A stretch of DNA of 64,000 bases from Climacium dendroides (GCA_950106755.1 OX467089.1:2358501-2422500); one strand, 5' to 3'. Positions 11,995 to 23,551 are shown, counted from the first letter of the stretch. Notes: generated by a model from the sequence alone, not told the origin. A program made the numbers and translations.

Positions 11995-12838
11995 TTCCTC
12001 AATTTCTATTCCGGTTCTGTTTAACCTCTGTCGGCCCTTTAGAGGGATCTGTCACTTATTTTCAGAGAGGTAGACACTCCTCTCTTTCCGGTTTTTCTTT
12101 ATAGTGATGGAAAATTCACTAACCCAATCTATTCTCCTATCCTAACAGGATCCGGTTTGATCTTTCATAGCAAACTGGAAGTAATCTCAGCTTGCAAGTC
12201 ACACAAAGATCTCCCATCCGACCCTCACTTACTATAACGACCTTACTATCTTTTGCAATCCGTGCGAAACTAAGGTGGCTACAAGTGCGTCTGCCCGTAC
12301 TAGCATAACCTAATGTTCTTCCGTTTACTTCTTCAGATGGTGAGACCTCTCAAGTGTTCAGAGGCTAATCCAGACATTCCATCTAGCAGCTCTAGCACAG
12401 TTTGAGAATTCTTTCTCTTACTGCCTAGCCTAGCACTAGCTATCTCACCCGGAATTATAAACCTTAAACCTACTAAGGTGTCTTGACTCACTCCCAACAC
12501 TTACAACTTGTTCACATGCACCTGCAATCACAAAAAAGCAACAAGGGGAGAAGATCCTCTCACACTCTGCTCATCTGTACTCAATCTCTCCCTCCCTTAT
12601 CCGGACAATCTTTGGAAAGACAAAAAAAACAATAGACAATACATAAGAGACAGCATATGCAAGAAGAAAAAAACTCCCAGTCTTAGTCTTGAGACTTGAA
12701 TTATATATAGAATTTACAAAAAGGTCTCCCCGGAAATCCGGCACTTATCCGGCCGAGATTTTCGAATCCGAACTTTTCCTAACTTTCCGGAACGAGGTCC
12801 GGTCTAACAAAATTTCCTACTCTCTAATTTCTAACTAC
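11995..12838 (-). repeat. 3' flank of gag-like copy C, direct repeat of 5885-6724
   Basis: Co-linear with the non-coding part of 5885-7140 and continuous with the copy C coding end at 12839. The two flanks differ by scattered substitutions and small indels, so both are old copies of the same 3' region. Confidence 0.65.
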
Positions 12839-14663
12839 CTATCCCTCCTGAGGGGGTCCACCACTATCTGGGGTAGCCATGGGGGAGAGCTCACTCATAT
12901 TTCTACTTTTATCTCCCCCTTCCGGAACTCGCTTCGGTTCTACAGGAAAAGTTACTTCTGTCCTCGTCCATGGGGCTTCTAAAGTAGAAGTTCTTCCAGC
13001 CTCCTTCTCCTTCGATATTGGAGTTTCAAACTTCCCCTCCAATATCTCTACCTCATCGAACTCATCCGGGATTGAAATCCCAGATAAAGAAACTAATCCG
13101 CTCTGGAATTTCCGGACGCTATCCTCAAATCCCTTTTGCGTCCTTCCGGAATTCCTTCATCGCCTCTTCTAATTCCCCGGCGAAGTCAGCCAAGATGCGA
13201 GCAATACGGATACCTGAAGGTTTCGGATCCTTATGTATCCCCTTATCAAACAATTTGGCCTTCGCCATTACCTCACCAGATGCCCCTACTACTGTCGTCA
13301 TCCGGTTGATGGTAGTCCTGGTCTCTTCCTGTAGGGACATTGCGGCCTTCACTTGGTTGCGACAAGCATCCAAGTCCCTTCGGTAGTTTTGGATTTCTCC
13401 TCGCAACCGGACCACCTGCTCGTCTGTCTCCCGCTGGTTGATATTCTGCTTCAGCAACCTATCCTCCAACTCCTTCACTTCATCCGGATTGCTGATGCAA
13501 TTCGCCACGGCTTCCGTCAGAGAACTGGTGGGAGTACTTCCTACCAAATCCGCCACCTCACGCAACGTCGTGGTCTTCATTTCCCAATCCGCTCTCACTG
13601 TACTAAGAATCCGGATTAGGTCGTTGTATGGACCTGTCAGGTCCATCAACTGGGACGATGGAACGGATCTCGGTCTGACCACTTCCACCAGCTCCTACTT
13701 CTTCGGGATGACCGGTTCCACCACTTCCGGTCCCTTATCCTTCCGAAGCCCCGAAGGGCACCCCCTCAAACTAGGCATCCTCTTCCTCTTTTGGTGGAGA
13801 AGAATGTCCTCTTCCTCCTCTTCCTCTTCTTCCCAATTCCTCTTCTTAGGGTTCTCACCCTTCTCCTCTGGTTCTGGACTATTCGGTTTCATCTCGGATT
13901 CCTCATCCGATCCTCCACACGTCCGGAGAGCCATCTGTGCCCTCCACTCCTTGTTCTCCTCCGACGTCAGGAGACTCTGATTTTTGTATAGGTGGAAAAG
14001 GTAGGGGCTTACCAGAGTAGCCCTACTCTTTCCCACATTTGAGACTAAGACATTCACCAGCATTTGAATGAATGCCGCCCAATCCATCCGCTTCTCTCCG
14101 CTCAGGGCCCCAAAGATCGCATTTCCGAGCGTGGAAGTCATTCGGGTAGGTTTTTCCGGATGTAAAATCGGAACCAGGAACTCCAGTAGTCGCCTGTGCC
14201 GCACATTGACGCAATCTTCGATTGCATACCCGTCCTTGGGGTTAGTCGCTCCCCGGAACTTCCCATGCACAAAATCTCCCTTCCAGCTGGCCTGTTCTGC
14301 GCCGCCTTCCTCCAGCTCGTAAACTTTCCTCCAGATCTCCCTAGTCCACATGGGCGAAACCGGCCGAAGAGTGTTGTCGAACTAGTTAGGGGCTCCTTCG
14401 ATGAGCTCTCTTACTATCTCCTCATTCCGAAACCCCCAGGGTTTCCCCAAGAACCCTGCGCAACCCATGGCGAAGAGATCCTCCATCAATTCGACTCTCT
14501 CCCACTCAGTACTCGGCTCTAACGGAGCCACTTTCCTCACTCTAATTTCTATCCTCTGAGCGTTCACTGGTCCCTGATTTCGACTACGCTTTAACTGCGG
14601 CATTCGTCTCTCTTTTAGCTCACTACCTCTCTTCTCTCCTAGCCGCACGTCTCGTTTCCTCAC
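12839..14663 (-). pseudogene. Gag-like protein, copy C (most complete)
   Basis: Likely start 14601 (MPQLKRSRNQ) or 14663. Blocks in order: EDLFAMGCAGFLGKPWGFRNE, a TAG at 14382-14384, NPKDGYAIEDC, HRRLLEFLVPILHPEKPTR, GNAIFGALSG, VDWA-equivalent, VGKSRATLV..YLFHLYKNQ. An acidic and Lys-rich linker follows, then a TAG at 13695-13697 and a coiled-coil region with AKLFDKGIHKDPKPSGIRIARILADF. A one-base shift near 13135 precedes the C-terminus ending ATPDSGGPPQEG at 12839. Two solitary stops and one shift in about 600 codons make it the best template for the family. Same core as copies A and B; no enzyme domain. Confidence 0.65.
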
Positions 14664-15744
14664 ACGCTCCTCTCAACCTTGGCCAATTCGCTCAATGCAC
14701 AAGTGCTGCGGTGCTCCCTTTCCCTCTCTTTCTCTTTCTGACTTTCCGCCTTGCTCACGCACTCAGTTCTATTCTAATCTCTACGCCCGTGTAAAGAAAA
14801 CAAACGCGCTTACCCACAACTCTCAAACTTTGCACAATTCACACAAAACACATGCAATTTGCAGACACACACTCAAAGCATTGAGAGCGCGCCAAGTACG
14901 CTGGTGCTCCCAGGTACAAATGACAGACAAACCCTAAAACAGTCTCTTTTATACCCCGAAAACCTCATCATTATTATTTTTTCGATTTTCCGGATGCAAA
15001 TCCTGGATCCGTTCCTCTGATTAGGGGACTAGAACGGATGCATTTCTGATATCCGTTCCGCTCCCTAATCTGGTTCATTCAGGGCTTATATTTCTAGTCT
15101 TTCTAACCCTTGGCTTTTCTTTCCTCTTTCATGCTAATCCGGGTCTACTCAATCCAGATTCCGTGTTACAGAACACGATAGAGAGAAAAATCAAAAAGTT
15201 AGGTTGCGACAAGTTCCGCAATCTGTTGTAAGGGGTTGTTCATCTCATTGAAGCGGTCCGAGTTCGAATCCCATCAAGGACATATGAGCGCATGAGAGAA
15301 AGAACATGACTTGGTGCTGCTAAGTGAGCTTTGCAAGCAGAAAAATTGTAACAACCAATCGGCCCCCTACCCAGAATGTGACAAGTGCTTTACATGTTGA
15401 CCAAATAAATAGTGGATATTTCCACTACATTTTGCTCCCCAATAGCAATGTAATTTCAAATAAAATGTACTCAATGATAAACACAAAATAAAATGAAGTA
15501 AAAAAAAGATAAAACAAAGTTGAAGAATACAAAATAAAGAATATTGAACAGAAAACATTGTTTTGTAAACACAAAACATACACTTCAACACATTTATGCA
15601 ATACCAAGCAATGAAATACAAACAATCAAATCAAACCTATACCATCTACTCTAATATATGAATTCCATTCGTTTTATAAAACATGACGATGGAAACAACA
15701 TATTTATAAAACTTGCAATATACATCAATACATAGCTACAAATA
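14664..15744. other. Copy C promoter region, then AT-rich non-coding DNA
   Basis: On the minus strand TATAAAA lies at 14953-14947, about 290-350 bp before the copy C start. A GAGTTCGAATCC at 15260-15271 matches a Pol III B box and may mark a tRNA-derived fragment. The stretch 15360-15740 is AT-rich with no gene. Confidence 0.35.
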
Positions 15745-16761
15745 TCAAGTATATGATGCAAGGCTTCGGTTGATGATGTCAATTTGAGCAGCTGGAATCT
15801 TGATCATGCATTGGCGAGTATCCTTTCGAATGTTAGACTTCCACGCTATCATAAGAGCATTTGTATGCTCCCAAAGTGGCGGTTCGATTTCATCCACTTT
15901 CCAACATAGACCTCTTTCACTGTCCCATCCAGTGTAGAAGTCTTGAACATCTTCATCTCTCGATGTTGGACGGAAGTACTGAATGCGTATACAATTAGGT
16001 TTCTCCGGATTAGAATTTGGATCAGACAATGCCCTTACAATCCAAACAGGATGACTGTCACCTTTTGCGGGTCGAATTGCAACAAAATATCTTTAAAAGA
16101 GATCTCGATCCACCCTAAAGGATGGTTGTGGACGACCTCTCAAAGGGCCTATGTATGCATCATCTTCTCCGAACTCTTCACGGTCCTCGCTGTCTTCATC
16201 TAATTCATCCACCCGAGTAGCTTGAACACGGCTAGTTGGCCAGAAACCATCCTTTAAAACAGAAGATGAAGGTACTGGTTCTAGCAATGCTATCTTGACG
16301 CCACGCCAATAGTGCACTACGTGCTCATAACGTCTTCGGTATTCCCTAGTGTGATCTTGATTGTACAAATGCTCCCAGTACTTTACAAATCCAGATATGC
16401 CCTTTAAGATGTCCTCCGTGCCTTTCATTGGACTTGGCAAAACTGCTTCTAGCACTCCACGTGGCCACAAACTTTGCCCTTCCGAGTCCTCCTTCCACAT
16501 TTTCATTCCATTACCAGCCCCCTTTGGTAACCAGTCAACATCAGTGCACAACATCTTGTACTTCATAATTGGACATCTAGTAGAGTCCAAGTAAAACTTG
16601 ACTCGTTGTGGCTTGGTATGACCAACCATGATGTCATTGCCGTCCAAAACACTACCTGCTATGAAACCTTTGAAATCTGGCACCTCCTCTATGAGGTGAG
16701 GTGTGGGAATGTGATCCCACATGCTAGACCCAGAACAGTAGCATTTGACGGGAAATTTCAA
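15745..16761 (-). pseudogene. Transposon-type C-terminal protein fragment with one in-frame stop
   Basis: A single frame runs from 16761 to 15745 (339 codons), broken only by TAA at 16095-16093. Visible blocks are FKGFIAGSVLDGNDIMVGH, MLCTDVDWLPKGAGNGMKMW, a KGISGFVKYWEHLYN helix, an acidic patch, GFWPTSR, then FVAIRPAKGDSHPVWIVRAL and IRIQYFRPTSRDEDVQDFY. The last part has the look of the small beta-rich tail (valuation of a residue-rich FVA.RP..GD..PVWI.R.. block) seen at the end of large transposon proteins. The ORF starts without a clear promoter and is probably the 3' portion of a larger coding region. I do not recognise the family with confidence. Confidence 0.5.
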
Positions 16762-16964
16762 AAATTGTTCCCTTAAAAAGGAAAGTTTTTGAGTTCTCCT
16801 AGGAAGTTAGGGAAACTTAGGAATACCGGATTTCCGGATCCAGAAAAATTTCATTAGGTCTAAAAACCTAATTCCGGAACCCTAGAAAGTTCCGAAAATC
16901 GGATGACGACGCTAGCCCTAAAAGCCGGAAACCGGATCTGTATTAGGGTTAGGTTTTTGCCGCC

Positions 16965-17018
16965 AAAACCTATCCCGTCCATTTGTCCGACCGTCCATCC
17001 GTCGGACCAGTATACGAA
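16965..17018. repeat. Small GTCCG cluster upstream of the 16761 ORF
   Basis: Five GTCC/GTCCG-type motifs occur in about 45 bp (CCGTCCATTTGTCCGACCG, then CCGTCGGACC). The same motif forms the large arrays at 46.8-64 kb. It lies about 200 bp upstream of a minus-strand ORF, the same position those arrays have relative to their genes. Confidence 0.45.
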
Positions 17019-17284
17019 GAAGATTGTAGCCGGTGGAAGGCAAAGTTGCTTTCTTACTTTCTTGCATCTTTGTTTTCCTGCCTTTTTCAGCTCTTAGAAA
17101 TTTCTGGTAGATTTTATTTATTTCAAATAGAATTTGAAGTAAGAAATGCCATATTTAACTACTTTTGGACTTTGTGAGGAATTATAGACTTTGTCCAGGG
17201 AGACTTTATTGAGAGACCTTCCGTTGTTTTGGGTTTAAGACCACAATGCCTATGAAAATGGAAAGAAAAGAACAAAGAATGATA

Positions 17285-17625
17285 ACAAGTTAGACATTTA
17301 AACATTTAATTGTACACATTGAGATGAATCATCGGGAGATTTGTCGATGTAGTATACATGCAAGACATTGGGAAAGAACAAAGGAAGATATTGACAATTA
17401 ATAAAGACATTTAAACATTTAATTGTACACATTGAGATGAATCATCGGGAGATTTGTCGATGTAGTATACATGCAAGACATTGGGAAAGAACAAAGGAAG
17501 ATATTGATAACTAATAAAGACATTTAAACATTTAATTGTACACATTGAGATGAATCATCGGGAGATTTGTTGATGTAGTATACATCCAAGACATTGGGAT
17601 CTCAAATGTTGCAATAAATCGATGA
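17285..17625. repeat. Three tandem 113-bp repeats carrying the half-palindrome
   Basis: Three consecutive units of about 113 bp share ACATTTAAACATTTAATTGT, a CATCGGGAGATTTGTCGATG core (at 17330, 17443 and 17556) and GTAGTATACATGCAAGACA. A degraded arm (TCTCCCGATG) follows at 17669. The core is a diverged version of the 20-bp palindrome common at 20.8-23.0 and 38.6-44.1 kb. Confidence 0.85.
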
Positions 17626-17847
17626 AAACCGTTATTGTTAGTATATCCCCAGAGTTAGTATCTAGAAATCTCCCGATGTTATTTTTGCATTCATTCGTAC
17701 TCTGCAAGGGAACTGTTATTACAATTGAATGAAACTTGGAAGTAATTATTAAGAGAGAAGGGTTCATCCCATTTTATTCATATTGATGAAGAAGATAACA
17801 AGCAGTTGCCCACAAAAAGAAGTGAGGCAATTTCTAGAGTATCTAAA

Positions 17848-18339
17848 CTACTGTATTGAACTTGACTGACTGGTGAAGGGGTGAACTAGCTCCTTCCGTA
17901 CATAACATGGACGTTCTACTTTTAAGAGATCTATATCATCCCTCACGCGTATGGAGGGACCTATCAAATTAGCGTGTGGCCACTTCAGAGGATTTAACTC
18001 TAGTAGTACAATAGTTTGATTCCAAAGAATGCTACACTCTCTAGGACTACCTAAGATACGTTTCAATAATCCAGCACGGTGTGGATATGGATTACTCTGA
18101 CTAGGGTTGCACGAACCGGCAAAGTAGAGGAACCCCTTTAAAGTCTTTCGCGGTAGTAGACGCCGTACAAGCTCCCCCAAAGTAGACATACCCATGGAGG
18201 AACACAACCCACAGTGAGTTTGTTCCACCAACTGTCTAAGGAAGTGACGAAAACCAGAAGAAATGTCAACTTTGTAAGGAAGATCTGAAACACCTCCCTC
18301 CACGCATAAAGCACCTGTGAGGATGACGAGAACCGCCTT
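17848..18339 (-). pseudogene. FCP1/HAD-like domain exon lacking catalytic Asp
   Basis: The frame opens just after a CCGTGTAG acceptor-like site (exon from 18339) and runs to 17848. It aligns block by block with the FCP1-like domain at 22271-21670: KAVLVILTG against KYLVVLDLIG, SGFRHFLRQLV against VATFLNWLRG, CGLCSSMGMSTLGELVRRLL against VAFxSSVTPKNMDYLLDVLL, and WNQTIVLLELNP against WDNVLLIDDSP. The motif I and motif III aspartates of the HAD fold are missing here, so phosphatase activity is not expected. Reads as a decayed paralogue from a tandem duplication about 4 kb apart. Confidence 0.5.
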
Positions 18340-18544
18340 CTACACGGAGAACACAAAGAGAAAGTGAATTCATGAAACAGTGGAGAATCCCTGAATAGAG
18401 GGAGATGTCCCGATGTCGTGTAGAGAGGAGCGTGCTTTGGGAATACACGAAGTATCTAGCTGCAACTGGGAATAGTTTGCTAGGGAGTTTGAACAGTCGA
18501 ATCTTCAGTCTTCTATCTTCAATCTTCTTATCTTCGGTCTTCAA

Positions 18545-20083
18545 TCTTAAATCACATCCCCGTTGGCCTATCCTATGGTGACTCTAAAGGGCCAAGGTAA
18601 GGGTGGGTGATAAAAAACAAGTTCCGGGACGGGTAAACGGGACAGCCAACATGAGTGACCATCCGAATGATGGGCTCCTAAACTTCAAACCCACGATGAC
18701 CAGGAAATGCCTTTCACTGGTGGGAACCACATATAAGATCGACTATGTGGGCCATTAACCCCACTTTGTCGCCACAAACACAAAATGGAGTGCTTACTGG
18801 ATAACCACGGCTCGCAACAGGTTCACAATGCTGAAATCGAAATTGCAACTAGCCTCCAAAATCAGCTGGGAATAACAAATGAAAACAACCCTGTCGAACC
18901 ACAAGCCACAACACACACAACACCTCTAAGGGTCTTCAAATCTCCAAAGCCTTGAGTCTTGGAAACCTCCTTCACCCAAGAACTTGAAGAACCCCCCAAC
19001 TAGTTTCAAAAGAAACTTTTGTAAATAGCAGCTGCCTTCAAACTAGTGCTACAGATGTTCTACAAGCTCAAGTGCTAAGTGCTATAACATTTTGAAAAGC
19101 TAAAAATATAATACAACTACCCTAAAAGTTTCAAATGAAACTAAGCTACTGTCCAAACGTTATGGACAATCAAAGTCTCGGCCTTCTCTAATGAAAGGCA
19201 GCAGACCTCTCCTAACTCAAACCTCTATATCTCCTTCAAATTCTATTCAATTCACAAGTGCTATAGCTTTTTAAAAAGCTAAGAACACAAAGTAAACCCT
19301 CCTTAAGTTTCAAAGCATTCCAAACTACTGTTTCAAAGTTATGGACATTCAAAGTCTCGGCCTTCTCAATTGAAAGGCAGCAGACTCTTTGTCATTCAAC
19401 AATCCATAACTTTTGACATACAACTCCAAATACTTTGAGTCATGTGTCTATAGAAAGCTAAGAAAAACTACTCCCAAACCTGAAATTTTCAAAGAGAGAG
19501 TCCAAAATCACAAACATTGGTGGTCGCCCGAATCTCTGCTCCTCTTCGTTGGGTGGCAGCAGACCCTCCTCCACTTACACGCTTGTAACTCCTTACTCAC
19601 AACTCCAAATCAAGCAAGCAAGAGGTCTATAGAAGCGCAAAATCATAAGGAAGAAACCTTCAAATTTTCATTGCAAGATTGTTGATAAAACAAAAGTTAT
19701 CGCCGATCAAAGTTTCGGCTCACTACACACAAACTTCTTCAAACTTCAAAAACACAAGATAGCTTTCCTACCACACAAACCCGACTTGGAGGAGCAAGAA
19801 AGATCCCTACCTATCTTCTAGACCCCTAAGGGAAGTAGGACCATCCCATTTACACTCCACATGGGCTTCCAAACAATCATTGGCCTTAGGAAACTACCTA
19901 AAGGTAAGTTCCTATTCATCTTCTAAAGCCAACGAATCTCAAAGGTCATAACTAGAAGGTAGACTACTTCTAAACTCCCATTCTTTTATTTCTAACATTA
20001 AAATAAACCACTAAAGACATACATATCACACAAAACTCCAACCATCATCCAATGGAGGTAAAAACTGAAGTCGATGAAGAGCA
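18545..20083. repeat. Non-coding LTR-like interval with about 180-bp internal repeats
   Basis: The block CAAAGTCTCGGCCTTCTC followed by GAAAGGCAGCAGAC occurs near 19171 and 19350, with a related GGCAGCAGACC near 19556. ATAACTTTTGACATACAACTCCAAAT-type text also recurs, as in the two solo LTRs. It is probably an unrelated, decayed LTR. Ends and target duplications could not be identified. Confidence 0.4.
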
Positions 20084-20572
20084 CTACTCCATCTGTAAGA
20101 ACTTGAGGATGCGCCTGATTGTATTCGCCACGTAATCTGCACGCTCAGCCTTGGTTAAAGGATTCATTGACCCTTTCAACCAACGTTGATGGCCAGTGCC
20201 TTCTCTGTCTGGCTTCATCATACAAAAATACTGGTCTTCATTCAAGCCCTCATAACTTGCTTCAAACGTCACATCATGTGTGCCAGGTTCAACACATCCT
20301 ACTTGAAGTAGAATCACCAAAGCACGGGCGTCTCGATCAAGATTTCTATGCCAACGACGGTCCAAACGAGGTTTCTTTAACAGACGAGAAGGTCCGGCCT
20401 CATCTGTGACATAAGTAGGCAATGGTCGTGAAATTGCCGGCTGAAATGGCTGACTAGGCAACTGTGACAAGGAAAGCTCTAATTCTGCCTCCGGTTCAGA
20501 CTCTACATCTTGTAACTCCATAAAAAACCTCCAGTTCGACATTCTACAATCGAACTCCAAATCCAAGTACAA
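20084..20572 (-). CDS. Hypothetical acidic/basic ORF, 162 aa
   Basis: Open from ATG 20572 (alternative ATG at 20542) to a stop at 20084. Visible parts are an acidic stretch (EPEAELELSLSQL), a Pro-rich link, a basic KKPRLDRRWHRNLDRD segment and a C-terminal helix (KAERADYVANTIRRILKFLQ). No recognised domain. Adjacent DNA belongs to the palindrome-rich locus on the same strand, so it may be an exon of that locus or of the element at 15.7-16.8 kb. Composition looks coding, but there is no independent support. Confidence 0.35.
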   Translation of the reverse strand: MYLDLEFDCRMSNWRFFMELQDVESEPEAELELSLSQLPSQPFQPAISRPLPTYVTDEAGPSRLLKKPRLDRRWHRNLDRDARALVILLQVGCVEPGTHDVTFEASYEGLNEDQYFCMMKPDREGTGHQRWLKGSMNPLTKAERADYVANTIRRILKFLQME

Positions 20573-21669
20573 AATCTAAAAAACTCAAAGGAATACGTCA
20601 AACTGATGAAGTTTGTTTAAGGCTTTCACCTTATAAACAATTCCATTGTTAACAAGCGTCACTTTGAAGCTAATGGAAGCGTCACCGATAAGTTTCTCCT
20701 CCGAATCAAGAATCTTCCAAAACGTATAATATACATACGTTCTATACTATGTATGTATTTACAGTACGACACCGATGTTTTCCCGAAGGACACTAACTCC
20801 AGTAAGAACTTCAGAACAACAGAAGATCTCCCGATGAATGTGGAATGGTCACTCACTTCAATGAGAACCAGGAAAAGGGTAAGATCTTGCGATGATGAGC
20901 TTGACAAGGGCACTCACTTTAGAAAGAACCTCTAAACAACGGGAGATCTCCCGATGATGTGAAAATAGACAACCTGTTTAACAGAAAACCGTGAAACAAT
21001 GCCTACTCCCCCGATGTTAAAATGGAAAGTCAAGTCCATGGAGAACCTCCACAGAACGGGAGATCTCTCGATGACGTTGACATATGCAGTCAAAGTCATC
21101 GTGACTCGCCGGCCAACGAAAGATTTCCCTATATAGTAGAAAAACAATCACATATAACCAGAAATTGGATATGCCCAAGGCATTGAAGGCAGCCAATGCA
21201 TTCCAGAAGCTGTAAAGAAAAACAGTCCACTCAACATTTCAAAATTGCAATATGTTTCAAGTGAACTACCAAAAATATGTACGTTGTGGATATTATTTAT
21301 TGATATGTAAAACAAATGTACAGAGCACTTGATGAATGACTTATATGCGCGAATTCCGCGAAACCTCAGCTTAGAAACAAGAAGGGACCAAAATCCAAGG
21401 ACAGAAACTGACAAACCATTCGCAATCAGTGGGTATAAATGTGAAACCTTTTAAAGATGTGGAGTTCGCATTTACAATGATTTCTCGGGAAGTAGCACTT
21501 CACTACAGTAATGATCCGTATTTGATAATGTTTGGGCCATTAGACATTTACAAGTGCATTTACAATTTAAATTAAAACTCGGTACTCCGGTGTACATGCA
21601 ATGTCATTGACGTGGAACGCCATATCCAGTAACGGGAGATCTCCCGATGAAGCTCCACGAGAACAGGTA
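20573..21669. other. Non-coding interval with four palindrome copies
   Basis: No gene seen. GGGAGATCTCCCGATG-type palindromes lie at 20822-20836, 20939-20956, 21055-21073 and 21631-21649. The first three are 116-117 bp apart. Confidence 0.7.
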
Positions 21670-22271
21670 TCAACGACATTGAATTCCCGCCATGATGTTG
21701 AAGCCCAAACTGGATAAGGGATCCACTGGATCCTGCTCGCCAGAAAGCGGGTTATTCCTCATATACAACAGCACCGGTTGATTAGACAGTAGGAGGCCAT
21801 CAAGCCACGGCATCAACTGCATGCGGAGGAAGTTGTCATGCATTTCACCGCGGAAGGTCTTAGGGAAACAACGCTATGTGGATCATTGAAGAGGTTCTTT
21901 TCTGGACTGTCGTCAATTAGAAGAACATTATCCCAAGAAGATAAACCAGCGATGCGCACAAATGTCAACAGCTCTTTCAGGAAAAATGATTTCTCTGGTG
22001 CGTGTGGGTCCCTGTACGTGGACCTCTTGCATGCCCCTTGAGCTAGACAAATCACATCTCGACGGCCGAACGAGCAATTCTGAAGGAGAACGTCCAACAA
22101 GTAGTCCATGTTTTTTGGTGTGACACTACTCTAGAATGCAACTTCCGCTCTACCACGCAACCAATTTAAAAACGTGGCGACCCTTGGGCGACACTCAACA
22201 TGGACTTGATTACGGCTATAGGACCTGTGAAGAAGGACTCCAATGAGGTCAAGTACCACTAAGTACTTGCA
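21670..22271 (-). pseudogene. FCP1/HAD-type phosphatase-like domain
   Basis: Exon probably begins at 22271 after GTAGCTCAG. It encodes KYLVVLDLIGVLLH (motif I region; the usual DxD reads DLI), RPRVATFLNWLRGRAEVAF, a TAG at 22133-22131 where the family normally has Trp of the WSS motif, SSVTPKNMDYLLDVLLQN, then SSWDNVLLIDDSPEKNLFNDPHSVV (motif III, DDSP). Near 21880 the frame must change by one base to continue as FPKTFRGEMHDNFLRMQLMPWLDGLL, a typical FCP1-domain end, with a stop at 21672-21670. The family dephosphorylates proteins such as RNA polymerase II tails. Given the stop, the frameshift and the missing second Asp, this copy is probably inactive. Confidence 0.65.
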
Positions 22272-22419
22272 CTGAGCTACCTTTTCAAAGGTCTTCGGTT
22301 GCGTCGTCAACGGTCCGCCACAGTCTGCAGTACATTAGAGTACAACCCAGTCAGAGATGAGTCCGTCAAGAAGCATGATCATTTAACTACATGTGGTCTA
22401 CGAAATGAACTATGTAAAA

Positions 22420-22439
22420 CATCGGGAGATCTCCCGATG
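22420..22439. repeat. Perfect 20-bp palindrome
   Basis: CATCGGGAGATCTCCCGATG, identical to its reverse complement. This is the best copy of the motif dispersed across 17.3-23.0 and 38.6-44.1 kb. Confidence 0.95.
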
Positions 22440-22474
22440 ATTATCTCTCTACGTTTGTTGAGATACTTCAATGT

Positions 22475-23505
22475 TTAAGTAGAGCTTCTAATGAAAGGCC
22501 TAAAACTACGCTGGGTGTCACGACAAGTACCTTGCCCAACCACCCTCAGAGGATTTGTATCATCCACGTCAATGATCCCCATAGGCACATAAGCCCCGAG
22601 TCCTACGCCCGTTTCCTTTGCTTCCACCGGTTCAGGATTAGAGCAAATCTGAACAATGTCATTATAAAGATATAAGTGGGCCGCCGACACGGCCTCGATC
22701 AGTCGCGAGGATTTACTTCGCGGATCAAGCGTCATACTAGCATGATAACTGGGCAAGTCAAGTAGATCCCCAAATCTATACCTTATATCAAGTCTATCTG
22801 CATGTGTGAGTCCAAGATGTGGGACAGGTACCATTGGATTGACCTTGGGACTCATTCGAGGGAGGTCCGCCATTGTGTCATCTATAACACTTTCGGCCAT
22901 TCCCGCGGGAGGGGTGACATCTTTGGCCGGAGGCACCAGGAGATCTCCCGATGCATCAGTATGCTGCTCCGACTCCATTCGCTCATGAGGATGACTGGGA
23001 ACCGGGTCAGCAGGCGTCGGGAGATCTCCTGTTGCACCCGAGCCTAGCTTCGCCAGCAAAGGTTTTCTACCTAGCAACCGTGCGTCCTTGGACAAAGATG
23101 TAGTAGAAGGGGCCGTAGGAGGAGCAGTAGCAGGAACTGTTCCAGAACAGCTCAGAAGAATGGACGCCGCGTTGGTCGATTCCGGAGTCCCACCTGTAGC
23201 ACCGTCTGCCCCCGACGGTACAGGGAAGGAGATGCTAGCGCCCTCTTTCCTGGTAGGGTCCACTTCGGAGGATTATCTGCAGGCTCAGCATCATCGACCT
23301 ACACATCCTTCTTGCATCTCGTCTGCAACTTCGGTCGCCTATTTAAAGTCGACTGCACCAGTGCAGACCTTAAAACCTTCTTCGCCTTCTCCGTTCCCGG
23401 CTTCTCAGACGTGCGTCGTTCCCCAGACATTCTAGTGCGTGAGACATCTCTCGGAGATGACTGCACCAATTTCCCGGAAGGCACGACTGGCCTTGCCGAC
23501 TTATC
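22475..23505 (-). CDS. Downstream exons of the palindrome-rich locus (beyond the CACTA insertion)
   Basis: An acceptor TCGTAG at 23511-23506 starts an exon beginning DKSARPVVPSGKLVQSSPRDVS with SGERRTSEKPGTEKAKKV. This is the same repeat unit as the exons at 38.7-39.9 kb (GKSAKALVPPKVSKQSS..SEKRHPKEKSGPVKAKKV). From about 23270 a new frame gives EVDPTRKEGAS (compare EVEVGRKEGAK in the repeats). It then runs on as a Ser/Pro/Thr-rich stretch and LDIRYRFGDLLDLPSYHASM, and stops at 22475. Two palindromes (22936-22953 and 23015-23034) lie inside this coding part, read as SGDLL and TGDLP. The sequence belongs with the exons on the far side of the CACTA element. Confidence 0.55.
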
Positions 23506-23551
23506 CTACGACACGAAGATGTCAGATTCCCTGAAGTGGTCAAGTTCATCA

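Noticed and set aside
17285..17625. CRISPR-like spaced palindromic repeats
   Set aside because: The repeats are whole 113-bp tandem units with conserved spacers in a eukaryotic sequence; no cas genes.
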